A stretch of DNA of 64,000 nucleotides, from the NCBI GenBank assembly GCA_910587335.1, contig CAJUMG010000004.1:1-64000 (forward strand), read 5' to 3'. How positions within the stretch are numbered: the first letter of the stretch is position 1; each line of letters opens with the position of its first letter. Origin of the DNA: an uncultured Oscillospiraceae bacterium. GTDB taxonomy: Bacteria; Bacillota; Clostridia; Oscillospirales; Ruminococcaceae. Position numbers and translations under genes: made by a program. The notes below the pieces were generated by a model. It saw only the letters and a list, made by a program, of their open reading frames with translations, was not told where the DNA came from and ran no database searches. This document shows positions 43,333 through 53,442 of this stretch, piece by piece.

Positions 43333-45312
43333 TTATTGGAAGGTCTGTGAATAATCCGAATCTAGTTCATGGATTCCTTCATCAACATCAACAATATATT
43401 CCATATAAAGCTCGTCGTCAATATAGATTTTCACCCGTCCAATGCCTTCTCCCGAGAAAGATGGCCGCCAAGAACTGGTGTTTTTGGGATTGATCGTCTC
43501 TCTGCGGATCTCCATATCATCTAAAAAGGCCGATACGGTCACATCCCGGTCAATAGATGTAGGCATTGGCACCACAAGGGTCAAGCGGGAAATCACTTGG
43601 TCTCCCTGGCTGACCTTTAAGTTAATAAAGGAACCGCTCGCCGCTACATTTCCCTCGGAAGGATCCTGGGACAGGACCGTCCCGTAAGGCTCGTCGCTGT
43701 ATTCATCCAACTCAACCGTGCCAACCTTGAACCCGTTGCTTTCCAAAATTCGTTTGGCATCGTCGATATGAATACCCGTTACATCCGGCACCTGCTTCAT
43801 CACCGTTTGGGCGCCCAAGCTGACGTAAACGGTCACAACCGTGCCCGACTTTACCTCGCTGCCCTTGGTTGGATCGGTTCGGATCACATAGCCGCTGGCG
43901 ATGGAAGGGTGATTGATCCGGGACTCAACATAATCCAGTCCCATATTTTTTAACTCCGCATAAACCTGCGTTGCCTCTTGATTGGAAAAATCAGGAATCG
44001 TGATCTTTTGCGATCCACTGGAGACCTTTATTTTAACCTCGGCGCCCTTTTTGACCGTTTTGGGATATTTCGGTTTTTGTTCACAGATCACGCCTCGTTC
44101 ATATTCATCATTATAAACGGTTTCCTCCACAACGATATTAAAATCCGAATACTTGCTGGAATTCAGCACACTTTCATATTGGATTCCCACAAAATTCGGC
44201 AGCTTCACCTCGTCAACCGAAACAAACGGATTATTAAAGTAAAACATCAAAAAAATAAACAGACAGGTTACCAACACAAAAGCCGCTGAAATACCGCCTA
44301 GCATGGCCAGATACGGCGTTTTTACAACAATCTGCACATCTTCGTCCAGCTCTTCTTTTTTTCCTTTTCTTTTCGTTCGTTTTTTAGCCGATTCAGCCTT
44401 TCCATCCGACTCCCGGTTTCTTCTTGCCGCTGCCTGAGCCTCTTCTTCCTCAGCAAACAGATATTTATAGGCAAACGCTACCGACGGATCCCGTTTAAAC
44501 GCATCAATATCCCGCAGCATTTCCGCAGCGGACTGATAACGCCTGGCTGGGTCCTTCTGCATTGCTTTCATGGTGATCTGTTCTAATCCTTCCGGGATCG
44601 AAGGATTCAATTCCCGCGGACGTTTCGGTTTAGACTGGATCTGCTGAATGGCCACCGAAACTGCGGAATCTGCCGTAAAGGGAAGCTGCCCTGTAAGCAT
44701 TTCAAAGAGCATAACACCCACCGAGTACAGATCGGTTTTTTCGTCTGTCTTCTCTCCTCTGGCCTGTTCGGGACTGATATAATGTACCGAGCCGATAGCC
44801 TTATCGGTAATCGTCGCAATCTGGCTGCGGGCAAAACGGGCAATGCCAAAATCCATCACCTTAATTGTGCCATCCTGCAATAGCATAATATTCTGCGGTT
44901 TAATGTCCCGATGAACGATTCCCTTGTCGTGGGCGTGCTGCAATGCCCGCAAAATCTGTACAGTAAAATGAACCGCCTCTTTCCAGCGGATAATTTTCTG
45001 TTGGTCAATATAGTCCTTCAGCGTAATACCGTCGATATACTCCATAACAATCGACTGCATTTTATCCGAAAAACTGACGTCATATACTTTTACAATATTC
45101 GGGTGATTTAACGCCGCAATCGCTTTGGACTCATTTTTAAAGCGGCGTACAAATTCTTCGTTAGAGGCATACTCCTCCCGCAAAACTTTAACCGCTACCA
45201 GGCGTTCGTCAATTACGTCACGGGCTTTATAGACATTCGCCATACCCCCAACGCCCACAAGCTGTAAAACCTCATACCGTCCATCCAGCTTTTTGCCTAT
45301 CAAATTATCCAT
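43333..45312 (-). CDS. prkC: PASTA-domain Ser/Thr protein kinase (PrkC)
   Basis: 659 residues. Cytosolic kinase domain (about 12-275) with GVGGMANVYKA, Lys42, HRDIKPQN (134-141) and DFG; a basic juxtamembrane stretch; one membrane helix (334-358); three extracellular PASTA repeats (about 365-570); and a further C-terminal beta-rich domain of some 80 residues. PASTA domains bind muropeptides; in Bacillus PrkC triggers germination in response to them. Here it sits with prpC and in a genome with spore genes. ATG behind CCAGGAGG. Confidence 0.95.
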   Translation of the reverse strand: MDNLIGKKLDGRYEVLQLVGVGGMANVYKARDVIDERLVAVKVLREEYASNEEFVRRFKNESKAIAALNHPNIVKVYDVSFSDKMQSIVMEYIDGITLKDYIDQQKIIRWKEAVHFTVQILRALQHAHDKGIVHRDIKPQNIMLLQDGTIKVMDFGIARFARSQIATITDKAIGSVHYISPEQARGEKTDEKTDLYSVGVMLFEMLTGQLPFTADSAVSVAIQQIQSKPKRPRELNPSIPEGLEQITMKAMQKDPARRYQSAAEMLRDIDAFKRDPSVAFAYKYLFAEEEEAQAAARRNRESDGKAESAKKRTKRKGKKEELDEDVQIVVKTPYLAMLGGISAAFVLVTCLFIFLMFYFNNPFVSVDEVKLPNFVGIQYESVLNSSKYSDFNIVVEETVYNDEYERGVICEQKPKYPKTVKKGAEVKIKVSSGSQKITIPDFSNQEATQVYAELKNMGLDYVESRINHPSIASGYVIRTDPTKGSEVKSGTVVTVYVSLGAQTVMKQVPDVTGIHIDDAKRILESNGFKVGTVELDEYSDEPYGTVLSQDPSEGNVAASGSFINLKVSQGDQVISRLTLVVPMPTSIDRDVTVSAFLDDMEIRRETINPKNTSSWRPSFSGEGIGRVKIYIDDELYMEYIVDVDEGIHELDSDYSQTFQ

Positions 45313-45347
45313 TGTCTGCCTCCTGGTCCCACAGTATTGAAAAAGTT

Positions 45348-46079
45348 TTATTTTGCTATCAGCACTGCCGTAATATTATCTGCGCCGCCCATCGCGTTGG
45401 CCTGTCCAATCAGCTGTTCCGACGCCAAGACCGCGTCGTTATTCCAAACCATCTGGTGCAAATCCTCTTGATCTAGGTAATTGGAAAGTCCATCGGAACA
45501 AAGAAGCACCGCTCCTTTATCCGGCATTTCCTCCTCCAGATAATCAACGTCCAGCATACTGCTTACACCTAGCGCCCGGGTAATATAATGCTTCTCCGGA
45601 TGATATTGGGCTTCTTCCGCCGAAATTTCTCCCCGGTCTACCATCATCTGAACCATACTGTGGTCCCGGGTCAACTGACGCACACCAGCTTCATCGACCA
45701 AATAAGCCCGGCTGTCACCGGCATAGGCAATATGTATAACAGACTTTCGGACCAAAACCAACACAACCGTAGTGCCCATTCCCTGAAGCGATTCATCTTT
45801 TTCCGCCATAGAAAAAACCTGCGCATTTGCAGCAGAAATGGAAGAAAGCATGAGGTTTTTCACCGAATTTTCTCCAAAATCCTCCTGATAGCCGTTCTCC
45901 ATCGCCTTCCGGATTCGTTCCACAGCACAAGAACTGGCTATATGGCCGCCTTTTTCTCCGCCCATACCATCACAGACTACTGCATAGGCCGTATCTTCTG
46001 AAAGCTTGGCGACGAAAAAGCGGTCTTCGTTCGCTGTACGTTTTTTCCCAACATCCGTTTTTCCCGCTATCCTCAGCAT
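45348..46079 (-). CDS. prpC: PP2C-type protein phosphatase (PrpC/Stp)
   Basis: 243 residues. Reverses PrkC phosphorylation. Metal-binding motifs: GKKRTANEDRFF, VCDGMGG, GDSRAYLV and CSDGLSNYL, GGADNITAV. Starts inside the end of rlmN (7-base overlap) and precedes prkC by 35 bases, the standard pair. Confidence 0.95.
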   Translation of the reverse strand: MLRIAGKTDVGKKRTANEDRFFVAKLSEDTAYAVVCDGMGGEKGGHIASSCAVERIRKAMENGYQEDFGENSVKNLMLSSISAANAQVFSMAEKDESLQGMGTTVVLVLVRKSVIHIAYAGDSRAYLVDEAGVRQLTRDHSMVQMMVDRGEISAEEAQYHPEKHYITRALGVSSMLDVDYLEEEMPDKGAVLLCSDGLSNYLDQEDLHQMVWNNDAVLASEQLIGQANAMGGADNITAVLIAK

Positions 46080-47116
46080 GATTTTCCTCCTTTGTCATCC
46101 CGTCTCAGCTGTCCGCAGGCAGCGTTAATGTCACTGCCCAATTCCCGGCGCACCGTGGCGTTGACATGGTTCTGTTCCAAAATCTTTTGGAACTGTCGAA
46201 CTCGCTCTCGGGAACTTCTTTGGTATCCTCGCTCCTTCACTGGATTAACTGGAATTAAGTTTACATGAGCGCCCATACCCTCTAGCTTCCGGCACAGCTG
46301 CTGTGCGCACGAAGGCGTGTCGTTCACCCCTTCGATCAGCGCATATTCAAAGGATATCCGCCGCCCGGTCTGCCTGAAATATTCCCGGCACGCCGACAGC
46401 AGCTCATCCATGGGATACTTGTTGTTCACCGGCATGGTCCGGGAACGAATTTCATCGTTTGGCGCGTGTAGTGAAATCGATAGCGTAAGCTGCAATTTTT
46501 TCTCCATCAGCCGGTAAATTCCATCGACCAAGCCACAGGTGGAAAGAGAGACATGGCGCAAACTTAAGTTTAGCCCCTGAGGCGAAGAAAGGATATCCAA
46601 AAAATCCATGACATGATCAAAATTATCTAACGGCTCCCCAATCCCCATCAAAACAACCGAAGAAATTTTCTGTCCGCTGTCTTTCCCCGCCATATAGATC
46701 TCATCAAGCATCTCGGCAGGTGTAAGAGAGCGCTCCAGCCCCAACAGAGTAGACGCACAAAACCGGCAGCCCATCCGGCAGCCTACCTGGGTGGAAATAC
46801 AAAGGCTATAGCCGTGCTGATACTGCATCAACACACTTTCCACCGTTTGACCGTCGGCAAATTCATATAGATATTTTATCGTACCATCCATTTGGGAGAC
46901 AAGCTTTCGCCGAATCTTAATATCCGAAATCTGACAGTTTTCCGACAAATTTTTTCGCAGTTCAGCCGGCAGATTGGTCATTTCGTCAAAGGATTTAACC
47001 TGTTTTTGATGAAGCCACTGAAAAATCTGTCCGGCGCGGAACTTGGGAAGTCCCTTCTGTTTGCAAAAATCTTCCAGTTTTGGCAGTGTCATTGACTGAA
47101 TATCTACCTTTTCCAC
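46073..47116 (-). CDS. rlmN: Dual-specificity 23S rRNA/tRNA adenine-C2 methyltransferase (RlmN)
   Basis: 347 residues. A radical SAM enzyme methylating A2503 of 23S rRNA and A37 of some tRNAs. The iron-sulfur site is GCRMGCRFCAST; SLHAPNDEIRSRTMPVN and the C-terminal cysteine region (DINAACGQLR) are typical. GTG start eight bases after GGAGG. Overlaps prpC. Confidence 0.95.
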   Translation of the reverse strand: MEKVDIQSMTLPKLEDFCKQKGLPKFRAGQIFQWLHQKQVKSFDEMTNLPAELRKNLSENCQISDIKIRRKLVSQMDGTIKYLYEFADGQTVESVLMQYQHGYSLCISTQVGCRMGCRFCASTLLGLERSLTPAEMLDEIYMAGKDSGQKISSVVLMGIGEPLDNFDHVMDFLDILSSPQGLNLSLRHVSLSTCGLVDGIYRLMEKKLQLTLSISLHAPNDEIRSRTMPVNNKYPMDELLSACREYFRQTGRRISFEYALIEGVNDTPSCAQQLCRKLEGMGAHVNLIPVNPVKERGYQRSSRERVRQFQKILEQNHVNATVRRELGSDINAACGQLRRDDKGGKSC

Positions 47117-47152
47117 CTGTTCCGCCTCCCTCTTTTTCAGAAATTTTCCCCT

Positions 47153-48484
47153 TTAGGATCGGGAAAACAGCGCAAAGTAAAACCCGTCGCTGCCATTTCG
47201 GTGGGGCATCAGCGTTGCGCTGGACACTCCATCCAGGCCCAAAAAGCGGGAGGTTTCCTCCGGCAGTATAGCAGCGGAAAAAGCCGGATGCTCTTTTAAA
47301 AAGCGCTCGGCAATTTCATCGTTTTCTCGCCGGTTCAGCGTACAGGTAGAGTAGAGCAATCGTCCACCCTCCTGCACATATTGTGCGGCAGTCTGCAAAA
47401 TTTTATACTGAATCGCGGGCAAATCCCGCAGGGTGTCCAAACTTTTGTAGCGGATTTCGGGTTTGCGCCGGATAATGCCAAGGCCAGAGCAAGGCACGTC
47501 GCACAAAACCCGGTCAAATTGGCCCAGTCCGGCGGAATAAACGCTTGCATCCGCCGCAAAAGCCCGGATACAGCAAAGGCCTAGCCGTTCCCCACCCACC
47601 TTAATCATCTCCGCTTTTTTGGGGTGCAGATCGGTCGCTATAATCTCTCCCTTATCTTCCATCCGCTGTGCCAAGGTAAAGGTTTTGCCTCCGGGAGCCG
47701 CACAACAGTCCAGCACCCGCATTCCCGGGCGCACATCCAGCGCCGACGCACACACCTGACTGGAGAGATCCTGAATATGGAATAACCCTTCCTGAAAAGC
47801 CCCAATCGCCTCCAAGCTCCCCGGTTGATGCAAAAGGATGCAATCCCGAAATTCGGAAAAGACCTCAGCCTCCACCATCTCCTCTTTCAGCCTGGTACAT
47901 AACGCTTCTGCGCTGATCCGGCGGGTATTTACCCGAGCAAATAGCGGTGCGCGGCTTGTCATCCCCTGCAAAAGCACCTCCAGATCCTCTTGTGGGTACT
48001 GCTTTTGCCATAATTGTATCAACTGCCGAGGAATAGAATAGGTCAACGACAGCCATTGCAGGCGGTCTTTGTCCGGCTCCGGCAGATGGATTGTCCCACC
48101 ATCCCGCAAAAAGGAACGCAATACGCCATTGATAAAACCAGCAGCCCGTCCCTTTCCCATTCGCTTTGCCAGTTCCACCGACTCATGGACAGCCGCCGCC
48201 TCCGGTACAGAATCCATCCAAACAATCTGGTAAACGGCAATGCGCAAAAGCTGACGCACCAACGGATCTGTTTTTTCTTTCGGCAAGGAAGAATATTGGC
48301 CGATCGTATAATCTATCGGAATTTCTTTTTCTAAAACGCCGTAGAAAAGCGCACTGGCAAAAGCCCGTTCACGGGCCGCTGTCTTGTCCGACTGAAACCG
48401 CCGGTCCAAAATAATATTGGAATAGCTTTTGGAGTTTTCTACCCGCAAAAGGGCCTCCACTGCGATTTGCCTGCCATTTTTCAA
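47153..48484 (-). CDS. rsmB: 16S rRNA cytosine-C5 methyltransferase (RsmB)
   Basis: 443 residues. An N-terminal NusB-like RNA-binding domain (about 1-140) and a Rossmann methyltransferase with CCAAPGGKTF, DVPCSGLGIIRRKPE and the catalytic cysteine in STCTLNRREND. TTG at 48484 has AGGTGA five bases ahead; the GTG at 48493 overlaps that site, so the shorter start is favoured. Follows yugP in the operon. Confidence 0.92.
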   Translation of the reverse strand: MKNGRQIAVEALLRVENSKSYSNIILDRRFQSDKTAARERAFASALFYGVLEKEIPIDYTIGQYSSLPKEKTDPLVRQLLRIAVYQIVWMDSVPEAAAVHESVELAKRMGKGRAAGFINGVLRSFLRDGGTIHLPEPDKDRLQWLSLTYSIPRQLIQLWQKQYPQEDLEVLLQGMTSRAPLFARVNTRRISAEALCTRLKEEMVEAEVFSEFRDCILLHQPGSLEAIGAFQEGLFHIQDLSSQVCASALDVRPGMRVLDCCAAPGGKTFTLAQRMEDKGEIIATDLHPKKAEMIKVGGERLGLCCIRAFAADASVYSAGLGQFDRVLCDVPCSGLGIIRRKPEIRYKSLDTLRDLPAIQYKILQTAAQYVQEGGRLLYSTCTLNRRENDEIAERFLKEHPAFSAAILPEETSRFLGLDGVSSATLMPHRNGSDGFYFALFSRS

Positions 48485-48509
48485 CTGCGTCACCTAAAAT
48501 CGTTTTTGT

Positions 48510-49208
48510 TTAATCATCCCGGCGGCGTCCGCCAAAAATGAGAACCAGCCGCAAAAGCTGTGCCAAAGCGGTCAGCAGCGCCGCCACATAGGTCATCGCC
48601 GCCGCCGACAACACCTTTCTCGCGCCTACAAGCTCCTCTGCTTCCAGCATTGCGGATTGTTCTAATACCTTCATTGCCCGGGAACTGGCGTTAAACTCTA
48701 CCGGCAAGGTCACCAACTGGAACAGCGCCGCTGTAGCATAAAACAAAATGCCCACTAAAACAAGAGGCTGCAATTGGAACAAAAATCCCAATAAAATCAA
48801 AGGTACAGACAGTTGGGACCCGATTCTCGTCACCGGAATAATCGCGGTGCGAATCTTAATCGGCGCATAGCCAGTAGCATGCTGCACTGCATGCCCCGCC
48901 TCGTGGGCCGCGACCCCAACCGCGGCTACCGAAGGCGATCCGTAAACTGAATCGGACAGGCGGATCACCTGATCTTTCGGATCGTAGTGGTCGGTAAGGC
49001 TGCCGGCAATCCGCTCAATACGAATATGATACAGTCCGTTGGAATCTAAAATCATCCGGGCAGCGTCAGCGCCGGTATATCCCCGGTGACCATAGACAAC
49101 GGAATATTTTTTAAAATTCGAAGAAACCATCATCTGTGCCCACAGGGCCAACAAGATGGATGGTACGATTAAAATCCAGTAATATGGATCGAACAGATTG
49201 TAAAACAA
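48510..49208 (-). CDS. Membrane zinc metallopeptidase, YugP type
   Basis: 232 residues. HEAGHAVQH is the zinc site; membrane segments at about 10-28, 135-180 and 205-225 surround it. YugP-type peptidases have no settled role. TTG start eight bases after AAGGAGG. Lies between fmt and rsmB as in many Clostridia. Confidence 0.88.
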   Translation of the reverse strand: MFYNLFDPYYWILIVPSILLALWAQMMVSSNFKKYSVVYGHRGYTGADAARMILDSNGLYHIRIERIAGSLTDHYDPKDQVIRLSDSVYGSPSVAAVGVAAHEAGHAVQHATGYAPIKIRTAIIPVTRIGSQLSVPLILLGFLFQLQPLVLVGILFYATAALFQLVTLPVEFNASSRAMKVLEQSAMLEAEELVGARKVLSAAAMTYVAALLTALAQLLRLVLIFGGRRRDD

Positions 49209-49306
49209 AAGCTAAGCCTCCTTGTTCAGAAAAGCCTCTAACGATCGGCTATGGAATTTCTTTTTGCAAAAGCAGTATTCATTAAAAATTATACCGATAA
49301 ATTATG

Positions 49307-50242
49307 TCATTCTGATGGGCAGGATGTAAATTTTTTTTCCACATCAAAGCGAAGGCCCCGCAAAAAGTCCTCTCCCCGCATCCGCTTGCCGCCTTGGGGC
49401 TGTACCTCTAAAAGCTCCAGCGACCCTTCTCCACAGCTGACAATCATCCGTTTTCCACCGGTAAGAAAGCCCGGCTCGCCTTTCTGGTCATAGAGCGGCG
49501 CAGCCCTGTGAATTTTTATCATCTTATCCCCCAGATAAGCGTAAGCGCCCGGCCAGGGAGATACGCCCCGAATCAAATCGTATAATTTGTAGGCCGGCTG
49601 GGAAAAGTCCAGCGCTCCGTCAGATTTTTTGAGCATTGGCGCATAGGTCGCCCGACCCTCGTCCTGAACCGTGCGGACCGCCTCGCCCGCCTCCAACCGC
49701 TTTAGGGTATGCAGCAGAAGATTCGCCCCCAAATCCGCCAGACGATCCATTAGCTCTCCCGCCGTTTCATCCGGTCCAATGGTGGTGGATTCCTGCTCTA
49801 AAATATCGCCGGTGTCCATCCCTTCCCCCATAAACATGGTGGTTACGCCGGTCGTTTTTTCCCCATTGATCACGCTCCATTGCACCGGTCCTGCACCGCG
49901 ATATTGGGGAAGCAACGAAGCATGAACATTGATGCAGCCATATGGCGGAAGTTCCAGAATCTCTTTTGGCAGTATCCTTCCATAAGCCGCGACAACAATC
50001 ACATCCGGCTGCAATTCTTTTAAAATGCCCGCTGCGGTACCATCACGCATTTTTTCCGGCTGATACACCGGTATCTGCCGGGACTGAGCCAATTCCTTCA
50101 CCGGCGGCGGCACCAGCTTATAGCCCCGCCCTTTGGGCCGGTCTGGCTGGGAAAAAACCCCTACCACCTGGTGCGGACTATCCAATAAAGCCTGTAGCGT
50201 AGGTACTGCAAAATCCGGGGTGCCCATATATACGATACGCAA
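49307..50242 (-). CDS. fmt: Methionyl-tRNA formyltransferase
   Basis: 311 residues. Formylates initiator Met-tRNA from 10-formyl-tetrahydrofolate. MRIVYMGTPDFAVPTLQAL, NVHASLLPQYRGAGPVQW and the C-terminal OB domain are typical. TTG start with AAGGTG at the right distance. Next to def, which removes the same formyl group. Confidence 0.95.
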   Translation of the reverse strand: MRIVYMGTPDFAVPTLQALLDSPHQVVGVFSQPDRPKGRGYKLVPPPVKELAQSRQIPVYQPEKMRDGTAAGILKELQPDVIVVAAYGRILPKEILELPPYGCINVHASLLPQYRGAGPVQWSVINGEKTTGVTTMFMGEGMDTGDILEQESTTIGPDETAGELMDRLADLGANLLLHTLKRLEAGEAVRTVQDEGRATYAPMLKKSDGALDFSQPAYKLYDLIRGVSPWPGAYAYLGDKMIKIHRAAPLYDQKGEPGFLTGGKRMIVSCGEGSLELLEVQPQGGKRMRGEDFLRGLRFDVEKKFTSCPSE

Positions 50243-50266
50243 TATTTTTCACCTTACTTATAACGA

Positions 50267-50740
50267 TTATTTCCAGTTTCCGTCTTCATCCTGGTGCAGC
50301 ATCCGAATCGCAATGTCTTTAAACAGCCGACCATCCAGGTGATCGCACTCATGGCAGATAGCGCGCGCTAAAAGCTGCTCTCCTTCCAGTACGAATTCGT
50401 TTCCATGCCGGTCCTGCGCCTTGACCGCAACTTTTTCCGGCCGGCGAACCAACGCGTATTCCCCCGGACTGGAAAGGCAGCCCTCCGCCTCGTCCAACGC
50501 CCCTGCCTGTGAGATGATCTGCGGGTTTATTAGCTCGTACAGCTTCTCTCCGCAATCAATCACCACAACCCGGCGCAGCACCCCAACCTGCGGGGCTGCC
50601 AGGCCAACGCCGTTTCCCTCGTACATCGTCTGCGCCATGTCATCCAACAAAATGGCCAAACGTTCATCAAATTTTTCTACCGGGCGGCAAACCTTGCGCA
50701 GGCAGTCGTCCCCTTCTTTTACAATTTCCCGAATCGCCAA
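50267..50740 (-). CDS. def: Peptide deformylase
   Basis: 157 residues. Iron- or zinc-dependent removal of N-formyl from nascent proteins. All three motifs present: [18 protein letters not shown] (metal Cys) and HECDHLDG (metal histidines and catalytic Glu). TTG start seven bases after GGAGG. Confidence 0.95.
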   Translation of the reverse strand: MAIREIVKEGDDCLRKVCRPVEKFDERLAILLDDMAQTMYEGNGVGLAAPQVGVLRRVVVIDCGEKLYELINPQIISQAGALDEAEGCLSSPGEYALVRRPEKVAVKAQDRHGNEFVLEGEQLLARAICHECDHLDGRLFKDIAIRMLHQDEDGNWK

Positions 50741-50752
50741 AATATTTCCTCC

Positions 50753-53206
50753 TTACATGGAACCGTCGTAATATAAATCGCCAAAAACAAAAACCTGCTT
50801 ATTCTGCGGATCCTTTCCCGATCTGACCAGAAGGCTGGCGATCATCCGGCGGAAATCCGCGGTATTTTTACATTTAATCAATATTTTGTAGCGGTATTTC
50901 CCGCTGACCTTCACAATCATGCTGGCCGTGGGGCCCAGTACCCGCAGCGGAAGGTGAGGGAACTCCCTTGCCGCCGTTTGCTTTAAATCCTTCAAAAACC
51001 GCCTTGCCGCTTCGATCACCTGTGATTCCATCGGCCCGGAAAAGCCGATTGCACAGATACTGCAAAAAGGTGGATACAGCATGATCTTGCGGCCCAGAAT
51101 CTCTTCTCGAAAAAAGCCTTCGTAATCCTGGCCGGACGCCTGTTCGATGACTTTATTGTCCGGTACAAATGTCTGAATCATTGCCCGGCCGTGTTTTTCC
51201 CCGCGGCCGCTGCGGCCAATTACCTGGGTAATAAGGCTGAAGGTTCTCTCCTGACACTTAAAATCGTCGCCAAACAGCGAAGCGTCCGCCGCCAGCACAC
51301 CTACAAGCGTTACCTGTGGAAAATGCAGGCCCTTTGCCACCATCTGGGTGCCGATCATAATATCGTAATCTCCACTCGCAAAGGCTTTGAACTTTTCACT
51401 ATGGGCATTTTTGGTCATGGTGGTATCCGCATCCATCCGCAAAATCCGCGCCTTTGGGAAAAGCTCGTGTAGCTCCTCTTCCAGCTTTTGGGTGCCAATA
51501 CCCTGATAGCGCAGATAGCTGCCGCCGCAGACCGGACATTTTTCATCCGCCGGACGGGAATAACCGCAATAGTGGCACAACAGCCTTTTGTTGGCCGCAT
51601 GATAGGTCATGGCGATACTGCAATTGGGGCAGACCGCCGCCGTATTGCAGCCGGTGCAGATCACCTTGGTATGATACCCCCGCCGGTTTAAAAGCAGGAT
51701 TGTCTGTTCACCCTTTGCCAGATTTTCTTCCATCTGGGCCAACAGCTCCCGGCTCAGCGCCAAATCGTTCCCTTCTCGCAGCTGCTGCCCCATGTCAACA
51801 ATCTCGACATTTGGCAGCAAAGCGCCGCCATACCGCTCTTCTAGCCGCACCAGTCGATAGGCGCCTTTCTGCGCATAATAATAGCTTTCTACCGACGGTG
51901 TGGCGGAAGCCAATACCAATAGACAGTTGTTTTGGGCGCTGCGAAACCGCGCTACATCCCGGGCGTGGAAACGGGGACTCGCCTCTGACTTATAGGTATG
52001 CTCCTGCTCTTCATCTATAATAATAAGCCCCAGATTGGTAAACGGGGCGAATATGGCCGATCGGGTTCCTACTGCAATGCAAACCTGTCCCGCCCGAATC
52101 TTTTTCCACTGATCCATCCTCTCACCCAATGAAAGGCCGCTGTGTTGTATCGCCACCTTCTCTCCAAAGACAGCGGTAAACGCCGCGATTGCCTGAGGTG
52201 TCAAAGAAATTTCCGGCACCAGGACAATGGTTTGTTTTCCCTCTTCCACCGCCTGTGCAATCAGCCTCAAGTAAACCTGGGTTTTGCCGCTGCCGGTCAC
52301 ACCATACAAAAGGGCTGTAGAAGCTTCTCCTTTTTCATATTCTTCTAAAAGGCTCTGATACGCCTGCTGCTGCTGCCGTGTCAAAGGAGGGAGCTGCTTT
52401 GACCCTGACTCCAATGCCGGCTCCTGCCGCAGAACCTCCGCATCGTAATAATAAAGCAAGCCCTTGTTATGCAGCGCGCGAAAGACCGCTTCGGTCACCC
52501 CGGTAAAATAGATGGTTTCTCGGACCGAAGCTGTTTCCACCGTCCGCAAAAAATCCATGACCTCCTTTTGTTTAGGGGTCAAACGGACAGTTGCCAGCTC
52601 ATTTTCCTTGGAGGACAGTGCCAGCATCCGAACCGTTTCATCCTTCATTCGGCGGGTGGCGACCTCTTCTCGGACCAAAATCCCTTTCTGCCGCATCTTA
52701 TCGAGAATGGAACTTTCTGCCGACAAACCCAAAAGGCCCAGCAATTTTTCCTCCGGCACCTCTGCTTTTCGCTGGTCCAGGTAGGAAGCAATCTCCCGCT
52801 CATCCTCTCCCAGCTTTTCCCAATCTCGGTCCCATAAAGGGGAAAGCTGATATCCATAGCGCACCCGGTAACCGATTCCACCAGGCAAAATAGCCTTTAC
52901 CGCGTCAAAATAGGAGCAGAAGGTGGTCTCTTTTAAAAATGAAACCAACCGCAAAAGCTCCGGCGAAAGGATCGGTTCGTTATCCAGCAGCAAGATAACC
53001 GGTTTGAGCTTTTCCAGACTTTTCACCTTTACCCGGTCGAGCACAATTCCCTGACGCTTGCGGTTTCCGCCGCCAAAAGGCACCAGTACCCGCATTCCCG
53101 GCTGCAAAACGGCTGCAAATTGGGTGGGGATCGCATAACTGTACAGCTTATCAAAATGGTAAGCCGCCTTATCCACCGCGACACAGACCGCTTCATAAGG
53201 TAAAAT
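50753..53206 (-). CDS. priA: Primosomal helicase PriA
   Basis: 817 residues if begun at 53206. Restarts stalled replication forks. Helicase core with YGVTGSGKTQVY (Walker A), IIDEEQEHTYK, and a zinc domain with paired CxxC motifs (CTGC, CPNC, CHYC, CPVC). The first standard start is GTG at 53176, with no ribosome site and missing the first conserved strand of PriA. AGGAGAGG (53213-53220) stands six bases before an in-frame ATT at 53206, giving YEAVCVAVDKAAYHFDKLYS, which fits the family. A rare ATT start is therefore likely but unproven. Confidence 0.9.
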   Translation of the reverse strand: MLPYEAVCVAVDKAAYHFDKLYSYAIPTQFAAVLQPGMRVLVPFGGGNRKRQGIVLDRVKVKSLEKLKPVILLLDNEPILSPELLRLVSFLKETTFCSYFDAVKAILPGGIGYRVRYGYQLSPLWDRDWEKLGEDEREIASYLDQRKAEVPEEKLLGLLGLSAESSILDKMRQKGILVREEVATRRMKDETVRMLALSSKENELATVRLTPKQKEVMDFLRTVETASVRETIYFTGVTEAVFRALHNKGLLYYYDAEVLRQEPALESGSKQLPPLTRQQQQAYQSLLEEYEKGEASTALLYGVTGSGKTQVYLRLIAQAVEEGKQTIVLVPEISLTPQAIAAFTAVFGEKVAIQHSGLSLGERMDQWKKIRAGQVCIAVGTRSAIFAPFTNLGLIIIDEEQEHTYKSEASPRFHARDVARFRSAQNNCLLVLASATPSVESYYYAQKGAYRLVRLEERYGGALLPNVEIVDMGQQLREGNDLALSRELLAQMEENLAKGEQTILLLNRRGYHTKVICTGCNTAAVCPNCSIAMTYHAANKRLLCHYCGYSRPADEKCPVCGGSYLRYQGIGTQKLEEELHELFPKARILRMDADTTMTKNAHSEKFKAFASGDYDIMIGTQMVAKGLHFPQVTLVGVLAADASLFGDDFKCQERTFSLITQVIGRSGRGEKHGRAMIQTFVPDNKVIEQASGQDYEGFFREEILGRKIMLYPPFCSICAIGFSGPMESQVIEAARRFLKDLKQTAAREFPHLPLRVLGPTASMIVKVSGKYRYKILIKCKNTADFRRMIASLLVRSGKDPQNKQVFVFGDLYYDGSM

Positions 53207-53220
53207 GGAAATCCTCTCCT

Positions 53221-53442
53221 TTATTTCTCCGGCGTTTCTCCAATATTTTCCGGTTCAACAATTTTATATTTGCCCGAGGCAATCTCATTCACTGCGATTT
53301 TAACCGGCTTTTCTGTCAGAACAATATGTTCCTCTTCCGCGTCCTGCGCAATTTGACGAGCTCTTTTCGCCACCGCAATTACCAAGCTATAGTAGCTTTG
53401 TCCTTCTTTCAAAATCTCATTTACAGCAGGTCTTTGCATCAT
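53221..53442 (-). CDS. rpoZ: RNA polymerase omega subunit
   Basis: 73 residues, [32 protein letters not shown], the omega fold that chaperones beta-prime. ATG at 53442 sits six bases after GAGG, inside the last codons of gmk (26-base overlap), so translation is coupled. Longer upstream frame rejected for lack of a ribosome site. Confidence 0.92.
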   Translation of the reverse strand: MMQRPAVNEILKEGQSYYSLVIAVAKRARQIAQDAEEEHIVLTEKPVKIAVNEIASGKYKIVEPENIGETPEK

